A stretch of 20,078 nt of DNA from Clostridiales bacterium (GTDB lineage: Bacteria; Bacillota; Clostridia; Oscillospirales; Acutalibacteraceae): the NCBI GenBank assembly GCA_019419895.1, contig JAHZIE010000033.1, positions 2,899-22,976 of the forward strand. The letters are read 5' to 3'. The position numbers and the translations under genes were made by a program. Positions 7,803 through 14,621 of this stretch are shown here, piece by piece; the stretch's first letter is position 1, and every line of letters begins with the position of its first letter. A model generated the notes under the pieces. That model was given only the letters and a program-made list of their open reading frames with translations. It was not told the DNA's origin and did not search any database.

Positions 7803-8465
7803 TCATTTGCCTGAAAACGAAATATCTACATTGCCGTGATTGCAGGAAACATTCAGCGTTTTTTCTCCGCCATCCTTATTCCCCGGCAAATTGCTTTCCC
7901 CTTTTTTAATTTCGGAGCGGATGGCGTAATCCTCATAGCTTCCGGCAACCTCGCCGGAAATATTCCCGTTTTTGACGTTCAGTGTCAGGGAGACGCCCGT
8001 GTCCAGACTGCCGAAGGAAATATTTCCCCCGTTGGAAGAAAGCGAAATCTTTTCATTGACAGACAGCGCGGGGAGAGAGATATCTCCGTTAGTTGTGGAC
8101 AGGGTAAGACTGTCCAAAAGGGCGGACGGTATTCGCAGCGAGATTTTCCGGTATTCCGCGGAGGTTTTCCCGCCAATATAGTCCGTCCATTCTTTGGATG
8201 CCGCGCTTGCCATCGTCAGGAGGTTTTCATCAGAGACGGAAATATTGTAATACTCCTTGTTGTTTTCAAAATATTGGATATGAATTTGTTCATCCCCGGA
8301 CAGGGATACTTCAATCTGTCTGTCGCGCGCGTCGACAGTGATTCCCTTGGTCCGCGGATCCGCCGTGTAGCTTTTTTCCTTGAACGGTTCGCTGTCGTCC
8401 GAACAACCCGCCACGGAGAAGCACCCCAGGACAAGGCACAATATAAGTAAGATTATTTTTTTCAA
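7803..8465 (-). CDS. DUF4097-like lipoprotein, 220 aa
   Basis: Predicted surface lipoprotein. The N-terminus KKIILLILCLVLGC is a signal peptide leading to the lipobox VAGC, with Cys21 as the lipidated residue. The rest is rich in short beta-strand repeats with Asn-Gly turns (TTNGDISL, SNGGNISF, VKNGNISG, CNHGNVDISF), the pattern of DUF4097/LiaG-like beta-solenoid proteins often linked to envelope stress loci. I chose a TTG start at 8465 because GGGAGGA lies just upstream and the signal peptide then has the usual length. The ATG seven codons earlier would put the ribosome site inside the gene. No partner gene such as a sensor kinase is adjacent. Function at the envelope is inferred. Confidence 0.7.
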   Translation of the reverse strand: MKKIILLILCLVLGCFSVAGCSDDSEPFKEKSYTADPRTKGITVDARDRQIEVSLSGDEQIHIQYFENNKEYYNISVSDENLLTMASAASKEWTDYIGGKTSAEYRKISLRIPSALLDSLTLSTTNGDISLPALSVNEKISLSSNGGNISFGSLDTGVSLTLNVKNGNISGEVAGSYEDYAIRSEIKKGESNLPGNKDGGEKTLNVSCNHGNVDISFSGK

Positions 8466-8486
8466 CGCGATTCCTCCCGATTCCAT

Positions 8487-8843
8487 ATATAACCGTATTC
8501 ATTTTTCCGTCCTCCCAGTGAATAGGAATTCAAAAGAAGGGCGATGCCGTTCGGGGCCGTGTTTTCCTTCCCCGCCATCCTTGCCACTGTTTCTCCCTTG
8601 TTTTTTTCGGCCCCTTCCTAATCCGTTTAAGGCCGGGGCTCCGAAATCCATATCCGGCGGATGCGTGCCGGCAGCGCGGGCTCCCGCGGAGGTGTCACAT
8701 TTCCCTCGCGTCTTCTTTCCAATGAGATAATAAACTCACGGTTTCCCAGCGGCAGGCAGGATAATTTTTTAAGGGGTTTTCCCGTGCTTCCTGATCGCTT
8801 TTCCGATCTCGCCGCCGTTTCTCCCGAAGGTTGGCCGCCGCCG
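8487..8843. other. Intergenic region between lipoprotein and MerR genes
   Basis: A gap between divergent genes. The lipoprotein promoter must lie at its left edge (a TTATAT box near 8490 on the minus strand is possible), and the MerR promoter follows at the right. The open frames in between have no ribosome sites and no recognisable products. Confidence 0.45.
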
Positions 8844-8872
8844 TTGATTTTTACAGCGTCCCGCGCTATAAT
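8844..8872 (+). promoter_or_regulatory. Promoter of the MerR-family gene
   Basis: TTGATT and a perfect TATAAT are separated by 17 bp, putting the start of transcription near 8880. The spacing is ordinary, unlike the 19-20 bp of classical MerR-activated promoters. Confidence 0.7.
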
Positions 8873-8884
8873 GAAGTATAAACC

Positions 8885-8899
8885 TTTGTGTAACACAAA
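8885..8899. promoter_or_regulatory. Perfect palindrome, candidate operator
   Basis: TTTGTGT-A-ACACAAA, with 7-bp arms, lies a few bases after the predicted transcription start and 24 bp before the MerR gene. Its position suggests a repressor site, perhaps for autoregulation. That is inference. Confidence 0.45.
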
Positions 8900-8922
8900 A
8901 GTCAAGTGGGAAAACGAATAAG

Positions 8923-9702
8923 ATGAAAAAATATTTTTCAGTGAGCGAGGCGGCAAGGGCCGCCCGTACCACAAGCGAGACGCTGCGGCATTACGACAGG
9001 ATCGGGTTGGTAAAGCCAGGCAAAAAAGACGAATGGACAAATTACCGCTATTATACCGCCCAGGACATCGTGCGGCTGAATACCGTCCGCGCTTTGCAGG
9101 CCATGGATTTGCCTCTGCGGGAAATCAAGCGGGTTTTGGAATATAACGACCTGGAAAAAATTGTCCGTTTTTTAGAGCAGGCGGAGAAAAAGGCGGATGA
9201 AAAAATCGCGGCGCTGCAATACAGCAGGTCGAAAATGCGGCTGGCGAAAGCGGACTATGAAAAAAAATTGGAAGGGCGGCAAAACCAGGGGCATCCCTTT
9301 CTTAAAAAATTTCCCCAGCGCGTCATTCTGCTCTCAGACACCCTGGAATCCCCGGCCCTTGATAACCTTTGGAATTATCTGGGCCACTTTTATGAGAAAG
9401 CCGGGCCGCTGAAGGAGCGGTTTGCTTTTGAGGATACGGCGGGAATCTACACCGAAAATGGAATATCAAGGCTGTTCGCCGTCTGCACCCGCTATGCGGA
9501 TATGGACGGGTTAAAGGTACTGCCCCAAGGGAGATATCTTTGCGCGGACTGTGGGGAAGAAAACAGAAAGAAGGTTCTGGATGGGCTGATACAGGCCGCT
9601 CAGGCGGAATACCATACAAAGCCGGGTTTTGTGGTGCAGATGGTTGTTGTATCTGGTATTTTGCGATGGAACTATCAAATCCAGGTTTATGCGGATCAGT
9701 AA
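8923..9702 (+). CDS. MerR-family transcriptional regulator with C-terminal effector domain, 259 aa
   Basis: Ligand-responsive DNA-binding protein. Residues 1-70 form the MerR winged helix-turn-helix: YFSVSEAARAARTTSETLRH, then YDRIGLVKP, NYRYYTAQDI and LREIKRVLE. A lysine- and glutamate-rich segment at about 78-118 is the dimerising coiled coil. The remaining 140 residues resemble a GyrI-like effector pocket, the BmrR/TipA-type arrangement that binds small hydrophobic or cationic compounds. The ligand is unknown. The ribosome site before the ATG is weak. No transporter or enzyme gene is adjacent; the leftward lipoprotein gene is the only divergent neighbour and could be a target. A palindrome between promoter and start codon suggests self-control. 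Confidence 0.85.
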   Translation: MKKYFSVSEAARAARTTSETLRHYDRIGLVKPGKKDEWTNYRYYTAQDIVRLNTVRALQAMDLPLREIKRVLEYNDLEKIVRFLEQAEKKADEKIAALQYSRSKMRLAKADYEKKLEGRQNQGHPFLKKFPQRVILLSDTLESPALDNLWNYLGHFYEKAGPLKERFAFEDTAGIYTENGISRLFAVCTRYADMDGLKVLPQGRYLCADCGEENRKKVLDGLIQAAQAEYHTKPGFVVQMVVVSGILRWNYQIQVYADQ

Positions 9703-9780
9703 AACAGGGAGGCCTTCCAAGCGATCGGAAAAGGGGCGTATGTCCATCCGGCGCGGAAGAATGGAAAATACAGAAAGGCA

Positions 9781-9820
9781 AAAAGCTTCGCGGCAGGCCT
9801 GTGCCTGCCGCGAAGCTTTT
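9781..9820. terminator. Bidirectional terminator between convergent regulator genes
   Basis: AAAAGCTTCGCGGCAGG and its perfect complement form a 17-bp stem around a 6-nt loop. It serves the rightward MerR gene and the leftward AraC gene. Confidence 0.8.
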
Positions 9821-9863
9821 CGCGACTGTTTTTGATCCGGATATGGGGCGTGTTTCCTTTTTC

Positions 9864-10706
9864 TCAGCCGGGCAGCTCCAGAGGGATTTTTTCCGACGGC
9901 AGGCTGCCCATATATTTTTTATAGGTTTTGGTAAAATAGGAAAGATTATGAAAGCCGCTCAGTTCGGCGGCCTCCGTCACGTTGCTTTCCCCGGAGGAAA
10001 GCAAGATATTGGCATTATGGCAGCGGAGAAAATTCACATAGTCCACCACTGTTTGGCCGGCGACCTCCTTAAAGCAGCGGCAAAAATAGTACTTGCTGAA
10101 TCCTACCGCCCGGCTGATATCCTCCACCGTGAGGCTTTTCCGGAAGTTTTCCCCGATATACCGCACCGCCGCCTTGACCATGGCCAGCTTTTTCCCTTCC
10201 GCCTGGGAAACGTCCGGCCCGGCGGGGGAGGAGAAATTCCGGGCGAGAAGGACGAAAAGGGAAAGCAGCTGGGCCCTGACCGCGGGGCGGTAGTAGGGGG
10301 AACGGCTGGAAAATTCCCGGATGATGTTCTGAAAACAGGCCGCGGCGCTGTCGCTGCTGACAATGGGGGAAAAGGAAAGCTCGTCTACATGGATGCCGGC
10401 CTCGTCGCACATTTCTTTGCCCGGGATCAGGCAGTAATACCGGCAGATGCCGGAAAGGGCCTGGAAGCTGTGGAGATGGTTGGAATTGATGACGGCGATT
10501 TCCCCGGGTTTGGCCTCCAGCCTGCGGCTGTTGGAGCTGACGAGGCAGCGCCCCTCGATAAAGTAGAGAAGCTCGACGCTCTCGTGCCAGTGGAGGATGG
10601 TCTGGGGAGGGCCGCGCCGGATGGAATCCAGATGGAAAATCACGGGGAAAGAGGGATCCCTGTGGACGTGTTTTTCATAAAAGGTATGGGCTTGGACGGA
10701 CGGCAT
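9864..10706 (-). CDS. AraC-family transcriptional regulator with cupin sensor, 280 aa
   Basis: Predicted sugar-responsive regulator of the divergent isomerase genes. The N-terminal cupin-like domain contains HWHESVELLYFIEG (39-52) and NSNHLHSF (74-81), the His-containing strands that form the ligand pocket in AraC-type proteins. The C-terminal DNA-binding domain (about 172-275) has both helix-turn-helix units: LTVEDISRAVGFSKYYF followed by CFKEVAG, and VTEAAELSGFHNLSYFTKTYKKYMG. The gene is transcribed away from the isomerase/oxidoreductase genes, and the shared 174-bp region holds both promoters and an inverted repeat, the usual layout for a local catabolic regulator. The inducer is not evident. 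Confidence 0.88.
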   Translation of the reverse strand: MPSVQAHTFYEKHVHRDPSFPVIFHLDSIRRGPPQTILHWHESVELLYFIEGRCLVSSNSRRLEAKPGEIAVINSNHLHSFQALSGICRYYCLIPGKEMCDEAGIHVDELSFSPIVSSDSAAACFQNIIREFSSRSPYYRPAVRAQLLSLFVLLARNFSSPAGPDVSQAEGKKLAMVKAAVRYIGENFRKSLTVEDISRAVGFSKYYFCRCFKEVAGQTVVDYVNFLRCHNANILLSSGESNVTEAAELSGFHNLSYFTKTYKKYMGSLPSEKIPLELPG

Positions 10707-10745
10707 GTAAGTTCTCCCCTTCCTGGGCGGCCCTATTCTGCCTTT

Positions 10746-10773
10746 AGTATAACAGATTTTCCGAAAAAAGCAA
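10746..10773 (-). promoter_or_regulatory. Promoter of the AraC-family gene
   Basis: On the minus strand, TTGCTT and TATACT are separated by 16 bp, about 40 bp before the start codon. Confidence 0.55.
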
Positions 10774-10789
10774 GATAATGTTAAAATTT

Positions 10790-10815
10790 GGCAATATCAT
10801 ATCTTTACTATTGCC
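10790..10815. promoter_or_regulatory. Inverted repeat, candidate AraC-type operator
   Basis: GGCAATA (10790-10796) and TATTGCC (10809-10815) are perfect inverted arms 12 bp apart. They cover the -35 box of the rightward promoter and lie upstream of the leftward one, as expected for a site that couples both. Confidence 0.5.
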
Positions 10816-10831
10816 CTGTCCTGACTATAAT
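10804..10831 (+). promoter_or_regulatory. Promoter of the isomerase/oxidoreductase genes
   Basis: TTTACT and a perfect TATAAT are spaced by 16 bp, 50 bp before the ATG. The weak -35 box inside the inverted repeat fits a promoter that depends on or is blocked by a regulator. Confidence 0.55.
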
Positions 10832-10880
10832 AAAAAGCAAAAGAGGCCCTCGCGGGCTTTGAAAGGGGATTAAGATAATC

Positions 10881-11693
10881 ATGTATCAGTTTTCTATCGG
10901 AGTCATGATGGACTCTTTCCGCAAGCCGGTTCCCGAGGCGCTGAGGAAATCGGCGGAGGTGGGAGCTTCCGGCATACAGGTTTATGCCACCCACGGGGCC
11001 CTTTCCCCCAAGGAAATGACCCCCGCCAGGAGGAAGGAATTCCTCGATATGGTAAAATCCAACGGCCTGGTGATTTCCGCCCTGTGCGGGGATTTCGGCC
11101 ACGGCTTTGCCGACCCCCAGCGCAATCCCCAGCTGATTGAGGACTCCAAGCGTATCCTGGATCTGGCCAAGGAGCTGGAAACCAACATCGTCACCACCCA
11201 CATCGGCACCGTCCCTCAGGATTCTTCCCGCGACACCTACAAAATCATGCAGGAGGCCTGTTTTGAGCTGAGTCGTTACGCCGATTCCCTCGACGCCCAT
11301 TTCGCCATTGAGACCGGCCCCGAACCGGCGGAGCTTCTCCGGAGCTTCCTGGATACGCTGGGATCCACCGGCGTGGCGGTCAACCTGGATCCGGCCAACC
11401 TGGTCATGGTGGCGGGGGACGATCCGGTCAGGGCGGTTTACACCTTGAAGGACTACATCGTCCATACCCACGCCAAGGATGGCAGAATGCGCACACCTGA
11501 GGAAAAGGCCGCCGGCCTGGGAGACTTTATCGAGCTGCCTTTGGGCACCGGCCATGTGGATTTCCCGAATTATGTCAAGGCCCTGGACGAAGTGGGCTAT
11601 CACGGCTTTTTGACTGTGGAACGGGAAGTTGGGGACGATCCCGCCGCCGATATCGCCATGGCGGTGAATTTCTTAAAGGGGCTGATTGGTTAA
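10881..11693 (+). CDS. Sugar phosphate isomerase/epimerase-like TIM-barrel protein, 270 aa
   Basis: Member of the xylose-isomerase-like/AP-endonuclease-2 superfamily, whose sugar enzymes use a divalent metal to isomerise or epimerise keto sugars or inosose-type compounds. Candidate metal ligands fall at the usual strand ends: Glu144 (FAIETG), Asp170 (VNLDPAN), His197 (VHTHAKD) and Glu247 or Glu249 (TVERE). HIGT near 107-110 is also typical. Length is normal for the family and there is no signal peptide. It is the first gene downstream of the regulated promoter, divergent from the AraC gene. A gap of 463 bp separates it from the oxidoreductase, so cotranscription is not certain. The precise sugar cannot be named. 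Confidence 0.8.
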   Translation: MYQFSIGVMMDSFRKPVPEALRKSAEVGASGIQVYATHGALSPKEMTPARRKEFLDMVKSNGLVISALCGDFGHGFADPQRNPQLIEDSKRILDLAKELETNIVTTHIGTVPQDSSRDTYKIMQEACFELSRYADSLDAHFAIETGPEPAELLRSFLDTLGSTGVAVNLDPANLVMVAGDDPVRAVYTLKDYIVHTHAKDGRMRTPEEKAAGLGDFIELPLGTGHVDFPNYVKALDEVGYHGFLTVEREVGDDPAADIAMAVNFLKGLIG

Positions 11694-12156
11694 GCGCGTT
11701 CTCTCCCATTCTCCTCTTGGGAGCGTCCGGAAAGAAAGGATACCATGGCGGCTTTGCTATGGCAAAATCAAAGCTGGGAAGGCGCGGGGATGCAGGGCTG
11801 TTTTCTGATCATGCCGGGGAGGGGCCGGCGCCTTCCGCCTGGGCCTTCCGGGGGGCGAAAATCCCGTGTGATGACGCGGATTCCCTATGATATGGAAGGA
11901 GAGAAAATTTCAGGGGCGGGGGACACAGATGGATTCGCCTGTGAGCGGCGGCCGTATCGTGAAGATGTTCCGGCGGGTATTCTCACATGGGAAGGTTCCC
12001 GCCGTATCCCTCTCCCGGAATTCTCCCCCCCTGTGGCGGGGGGAAAATAAGCCTGTTTTTTCGATCCCGTCCCTCCGTTTGAAATCGACTGGGGGACGGG
12101 GCGTTCCCAACGGGCGGACAGATCATAAAAATGAAGAAGGAAAGGAAGTCTTTTCT
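11694..12156. other. Long intergenic gap with palindromes
   Basis: This stretch separates two genes that otherwise look like one operon. It contains a GC-rich hairpin at 12023-12043 (TCCCCCC against GGGGGGA) within a block that starts near 12000, and an 8-bp stem CCCGTCCC/GGGACGGG at 12068-12099. The first looks like a REP-type dispersed repeat. The frame of the next gene is open upstream to about 11887, but its true start is 12157. I see no gene here. Confidence 0.4.
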
Positions 12157-13224
12157 ATGGCAAAAATCAAGGTCGGCGTTATCGGCACCGGCGGAATTTC
12201 CAATGAACATATCAGAGCATATCTGAAAAACCCGGATGTTGAGCTTTACGCCTTTTGTGATATCAACGAGGAACGGGTGAAAATGATGGGGGAAAAGTAC
12301 GGCGTCACACGCCTGTACACCGATAAGGACGAGATGCTCAAGCTCAGTGAGCTTGACGCCGTCAGCGTCTGCACCTGGAACTCCGCCCACGCGGAATGTA
12401 CCATCGCCGCGCTGAACGCGGGCAAGCATGTCCTGTGCGAAAAGCCCATGGCCCTCAACGCCCAGCAGGCGAAGGAGATGCAGGCCGCGGCCGAGAAAAA
12501 CGGCAAGTTGCTGATGATCGGCTTTGTCCGCCGTTACGGCAACGACTGCGCCGTTCTCAAGGATTTTATCGACAACGGCTATTTCGGCGATATCTATTAT
12601 ACCAAAGCCACCTATCTGCGCCGGAAGGGGAATCCCGGCGGATGGTTCGGGGATAAGTCCCGTTCCGGCGGCGGCCCACTCATCGACCTGGGCGTCCATG
12701 TCATCGATTTGACCCGTTACCTCAGCGGCCTGGGCAAGCCGGTTTCCGTCTACGGGGCCACCTTCCAGAAGCTTTTTGACCGCAGGGACATCAAGGGAAA
12801 ACCGGGCTATGTGGCCACCAGCGGCAAAGAGGACGACATCTGCGACGTGGAGGATATGGCCACCGCCATGGTCCGCTATGACAACGGGGTGGTTCTCCAG
12901 GTAGAGGCCAGCTTCAGCCTCAATCTGAAAAAGGACACCGGCACCATCGAGCTGTTCGGCACCAAGGCCGGCGCCAAGCTGGATCCCGAACTGGAAATTT
13001 ATACCGATATGAACGGATACATGACCAACACCCAGCTCACCATGCCCACGGCTCTCTCCTTTGACGGGCTTTTCGCCAATGAAATCAACCATTACATTGA
13101 GTGCATCCGGGACGGCGTGCCCTGCAAGTCCCCCGCCCAGGACGGCGTCACCCTGATGAAAATCCTCGACGGCATATATGAATCCGCCCGCACCGGCCAC
13201 GAGGTTCTCATCGACAACGACTGA
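12157..13224 (+). CDS. Gfo/Idh/MocA-family NAD(P)-dependent oxidoreductase, 355 aa
   Basis: Predicted sugar or polyol dehydrogenase. The Rossmann domain opens with VGVIGTGGIS (7-15) for the cofactor, followed by CDIN at the end of the second strand, and the family motif CEKPMA (94-99) supplies the catalytic Lys96. The C-terminal alpha/beta domain contains GGGPLIDLGVHVIDL, where Asp177 and His181 are the usual active-site pair. No export signal. I chose the ATG at 12157 because the protein then begins directly with the nucleotide-binding strand and AAGGAAG lies 9 nt before it. The next isomerase-like gene starts 39 bp after the stop, so the two are almost surely cotranscribed. Together they suggest oxidation-reduction coupled to isomerisation of an uncommon sugar, as in inositol- or 3-keto-sugar pathways. 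Substrate unknown. Confidence 0.87.
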   Translation: MAKIKVGVIGTGGISNEHIRAYLKNPDVELYAFCDINEERVKMMGEKYGVTRLYTDKDEMLKLSELDAVSVCTWNSAHAECTIAALNAGKHVLCEKPMALNAQQAKEMQAAAEKNGKLLMIGFVRRYGNDCAVLKDFIDNGYFGDIYYTKATYLRRKGNPGGWFGDKSRSGGGPLIDLGVHVIDLTRYLSGLGKPVSVYGATFQKLFDRRDIKGKPGYVATSGKEDDICDVEDMATAMVRYDNGVVLQVEASFSLNLKKDTGTIELFGTKAGAKLDPELEIYTDMNGYMTNTQLTMPTALSFDGLFANEINHYIECIRDGVPCKSPAQDGVTLMKILDGIYESARTGHEVLIDND

Positions 13225-13263
13225 TTTCCCCAAAAGCCGGGGAAAGAAAGGGAGGAATCCATT

Positions 13264-14145
13264 ATGATGAAAGTTGCTGTCAGCTCCTACAGCTTCAGCC
13301 AAAAGCTGAACGCCGGGGAGCTCACCCAGTTTGACTGTATCGCCAAGGCCAGGGAAATGGGCTTTGACGCCATTGAATTTGTGGGAATCCAGCCCCATGA
13401 CGGCTCCACAGCGGAGGAATACGCCAAAAAGCTGGGGGAGGAATGCAGAAGGCTCCAGATGCCGGTTTCCAACTATACCGTTGGCGCTGAATTTATGAAG
13501 GAAGACGGCGCCAAGCTGGATGAAGAGGTGGAACGTCTGAAAAAAGAGGTGGACATCGCCGTCCTGCTGGGGGCGGTTTCCATGCGGCATGACGCCACCT
13601 ATGGCTATCCCGAGGGGACGAGGGGGTACCGCGGCTTTGACGACTGCCTGCCGGTGATTGCGGAGGGCTGCCGCCGGGTGACGGAATACGCCCAGACAAA
13701 AGGGGTGCGCACCATGGTGGAAAACCATGGCACCTTCTGCCAGGATTCCGACCGGGTGGAAAAGCTGGTCAACCGGGTGGCCCATCCCAATTTCGGCCTG
13801 CTCAACGACATGGGCAATTTCCTCTGCGCCGACGAGGATCCGGCCAAGGCTATCGGCAGGGTGGCCCCCTACGCCTTTTATGTCCACGCCAAGGATTTCC
13901 ATGTCAAAACGCCCATGGAGCCCAATCCCGGCCAGGGCTTTTTCCGCAGCCGCAGCGGATGCTATTTGCGCGGCGCCATCATCGGCCATGGGGACGTCCC
14001 GGTGAAGCACTGCCTGATGGCCCTGAAGAGGGCGGGCTACGACGGTTATGTCGCTATTGAATTCGAGGGGATGGAAGACGCCTACAAGGGGTTAGCCATC
14101 GGCCTGGAAAATCTCAGGCGGTATATCTCGGAAATAGAGGAATAA
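13264..14145 (+). CDS. Second sugar phosphate isomerase/epimerase-like TIM-barrel protein, 293 aa
   Basis: Same superfamily as the gene at 10881 but clearly diverged from it, so probably a different step and not a duplicate. Candidate metal ligands: Glu153 (MVENHG), Asp182 (LLNDMGN), His208 (YVHAKDFH) and Glu266 or Glu268 (AIEFEG). The insert NPGQGFFRSRSG before the GHGDV segment is a lid-like loop. GGGAGG lies upstream of two adjacent ATG codons; either could be used. It follows the oxidoreductase by 39 bp and ends just before a strong hairpin at 14157. In known pathways such pairs of barrel enzymes and a Gfo/Idh/MocA enzyme process keto-inositols or keto-sugars, which is a pathway-level inference. 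Confidence 0.82.
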   Translation: MMKVAVSSYSFSQKLNAGELTQFDCIAKAREMGFDAIEFVGIQPHDGSTAEEYAKKLGEECRRLQMPVSNYTVGAEFMKEDGAKLDEEVERLKKEVDIAVLLGAVSMRHDATYGYPEGTRGYRGFDDCLPVIAEGCRRVTEYAQTKGVRTMVENHGTFCQDSDRVEKLVNRVAHPNFGLLNDMGNFLCADEDPAKAIGRVAPYAFYVHAKDFHVKTPMEPNPGQGFFRSRSGCYLRGAIIGHGDVPVKHCLMALKRAGYDGYVAIEFEGMEDAYKGLAIGLENLRRYISEIEE

Positions 14146-14156
14146 AGCAGGAATAT

Positions 14157-14194
14157 TCAAGGGAGACGCTTCGTAAGGAAGTCGTCTCCCTTGA
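14157..14194. repeat. Solo CGTAAGGAAG hairpin, probable terminator
   Basis: A perfect 12-bp stem (TCAAGGGAGACG and complement) with an inner CTTC/GAAG pairing and loop GTAAG, 11 bp after the isomerase stop and followed by GCTTTT. It probably ends that transcript. From 14158 to 14191 it matches the reverse complement of the hairpin at 15597-15630 with one mismatch, so it is a copy of a repeat and not an ordinary terminator. Confidence 0.7.
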
Positions 14195-14258
14195 GCTTTT
14201 GTAATCAGCCGGAATGACTGAAATTATAGAGAATCATTACAAGTACGCCTGCTGCTCT

Positions 14259-14396
14259 CTACCAGTGGGCCCTTGAATTATATACATTATTTACAGCTTC
14301 AATATAACAAACAAATGAGGGATGATAGCGCGAATCGTTTCGCATTAAATATGTATTTTTGACATTAAGATATTGTCGCCGCGCCGATTCCCACTT
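14259..14396 (-). pseudogene. C-terminal fragment of the disrupted nucleotidyltransferase
   Basis: This piece encodes about 45 residues (KWESARRQYLNVKNTYL, HPSFVCYIEAVNNVYN) that I recognise as the C-terminal end of a clostridial NTase family. Its missing N-terminal part lies at 15627-16122 on the same strand, ending in KYIKDHGK. Joining the two restores the continuous sequence ...KDHGK-WESARR.... The fragment has no start or ribosome site of its own; codons upstream in frame run into the palindrome at 14392-14429. It is the downstream half of a gene split by an inserted segment. Confidence 0.8.
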
Positions 14397-14429
14397 GGGG
14401 CATCCTCCGTAAGGAAGGTGCCCCAAGTG
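14392..14429. repeat. Left boundary hairpin of the inserted segment
   Basis: CACTTGGGGCA and TGCCCCAAGTG form an 11-bp stem around TCCTCCGTAAGGAAGG. It shares the core CGTAAGGAAG with the hairpins at 14157 and 15597. Its outer six bases (CACTTG) belong to the interrupted gene. Confidence 0.65.
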
Positions 14430-14536
14430 TTTTGTGTTTGACTTCTTTAGGATCGTGGGAGGCACAATCCGATGCCCGCCGCACTTATGGACAGCGTCTT
14501 TCTTTTTGTAGTTTTAAAAAAATTCGTTAAAAATTA

Positions 14537-14565
14537 TTGACATTTAAATGTAATGAGTATATATT
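14537..14565 (+). promoter_or_regulatory. Strong promoter of the intact nucleotidyltransferase gene
   Basis: A perfect TTGACA and TATATT are separated by 17 bp. The transcript would begin near 14572, right at the leader palindrome. Confidence 0.75.
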
Positions 14566-14571
14566 GATATG

Positions 14572-14616
14572 ATTTAGATTCAGTGAAATCTATTTGGGCG
14601 GCTTGGGAGAAAGGAG
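14572..14616 (+). promoter_or_regulatory. Leader palindrome and Shine-Dalgarno block shared with the broken paralogue
   Basis: The block GATTTAGATT, then AATCTATTT, GGCTTGGG and AAAGGAGA matches in order the leader of the disrupted NTase (16131-16174, minus strand). TAGATT/AATCTA can pair. It may be an operator or an mRNA structure that controls access to the ribosome site. Confidence 0.55.
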
Positions 14617-14621
14617 ATATT

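Noticed and set aside
7517..7909. 130-codon plus-strand frame through the terminator
   Set aside because: It reads through a perfect 17-bp terminator stem and overlaps the lipoprotein gene.
9540..10778. 412-codon plus-strand frame opposite the AraC gene
   Set aside because: Antisense to a clear AraC-family protein, runs through a strong terminator, and overlaps the end of the MerR gene.
11983..14010. 675-codon open frame on the minus strand opposite the oxidoreductase and isomerase
   Set aside because: It spans two well-supported sense genes and their gap; composition is that of an antisense shadow.
14259..14465. Treating the minus-strand frame here as a small independent gene
   Set aside because: The first 20 or so codons are the palindrome and unrelated sequence; the remainder is the C-terminal end of the NTase interrupted at 14396.
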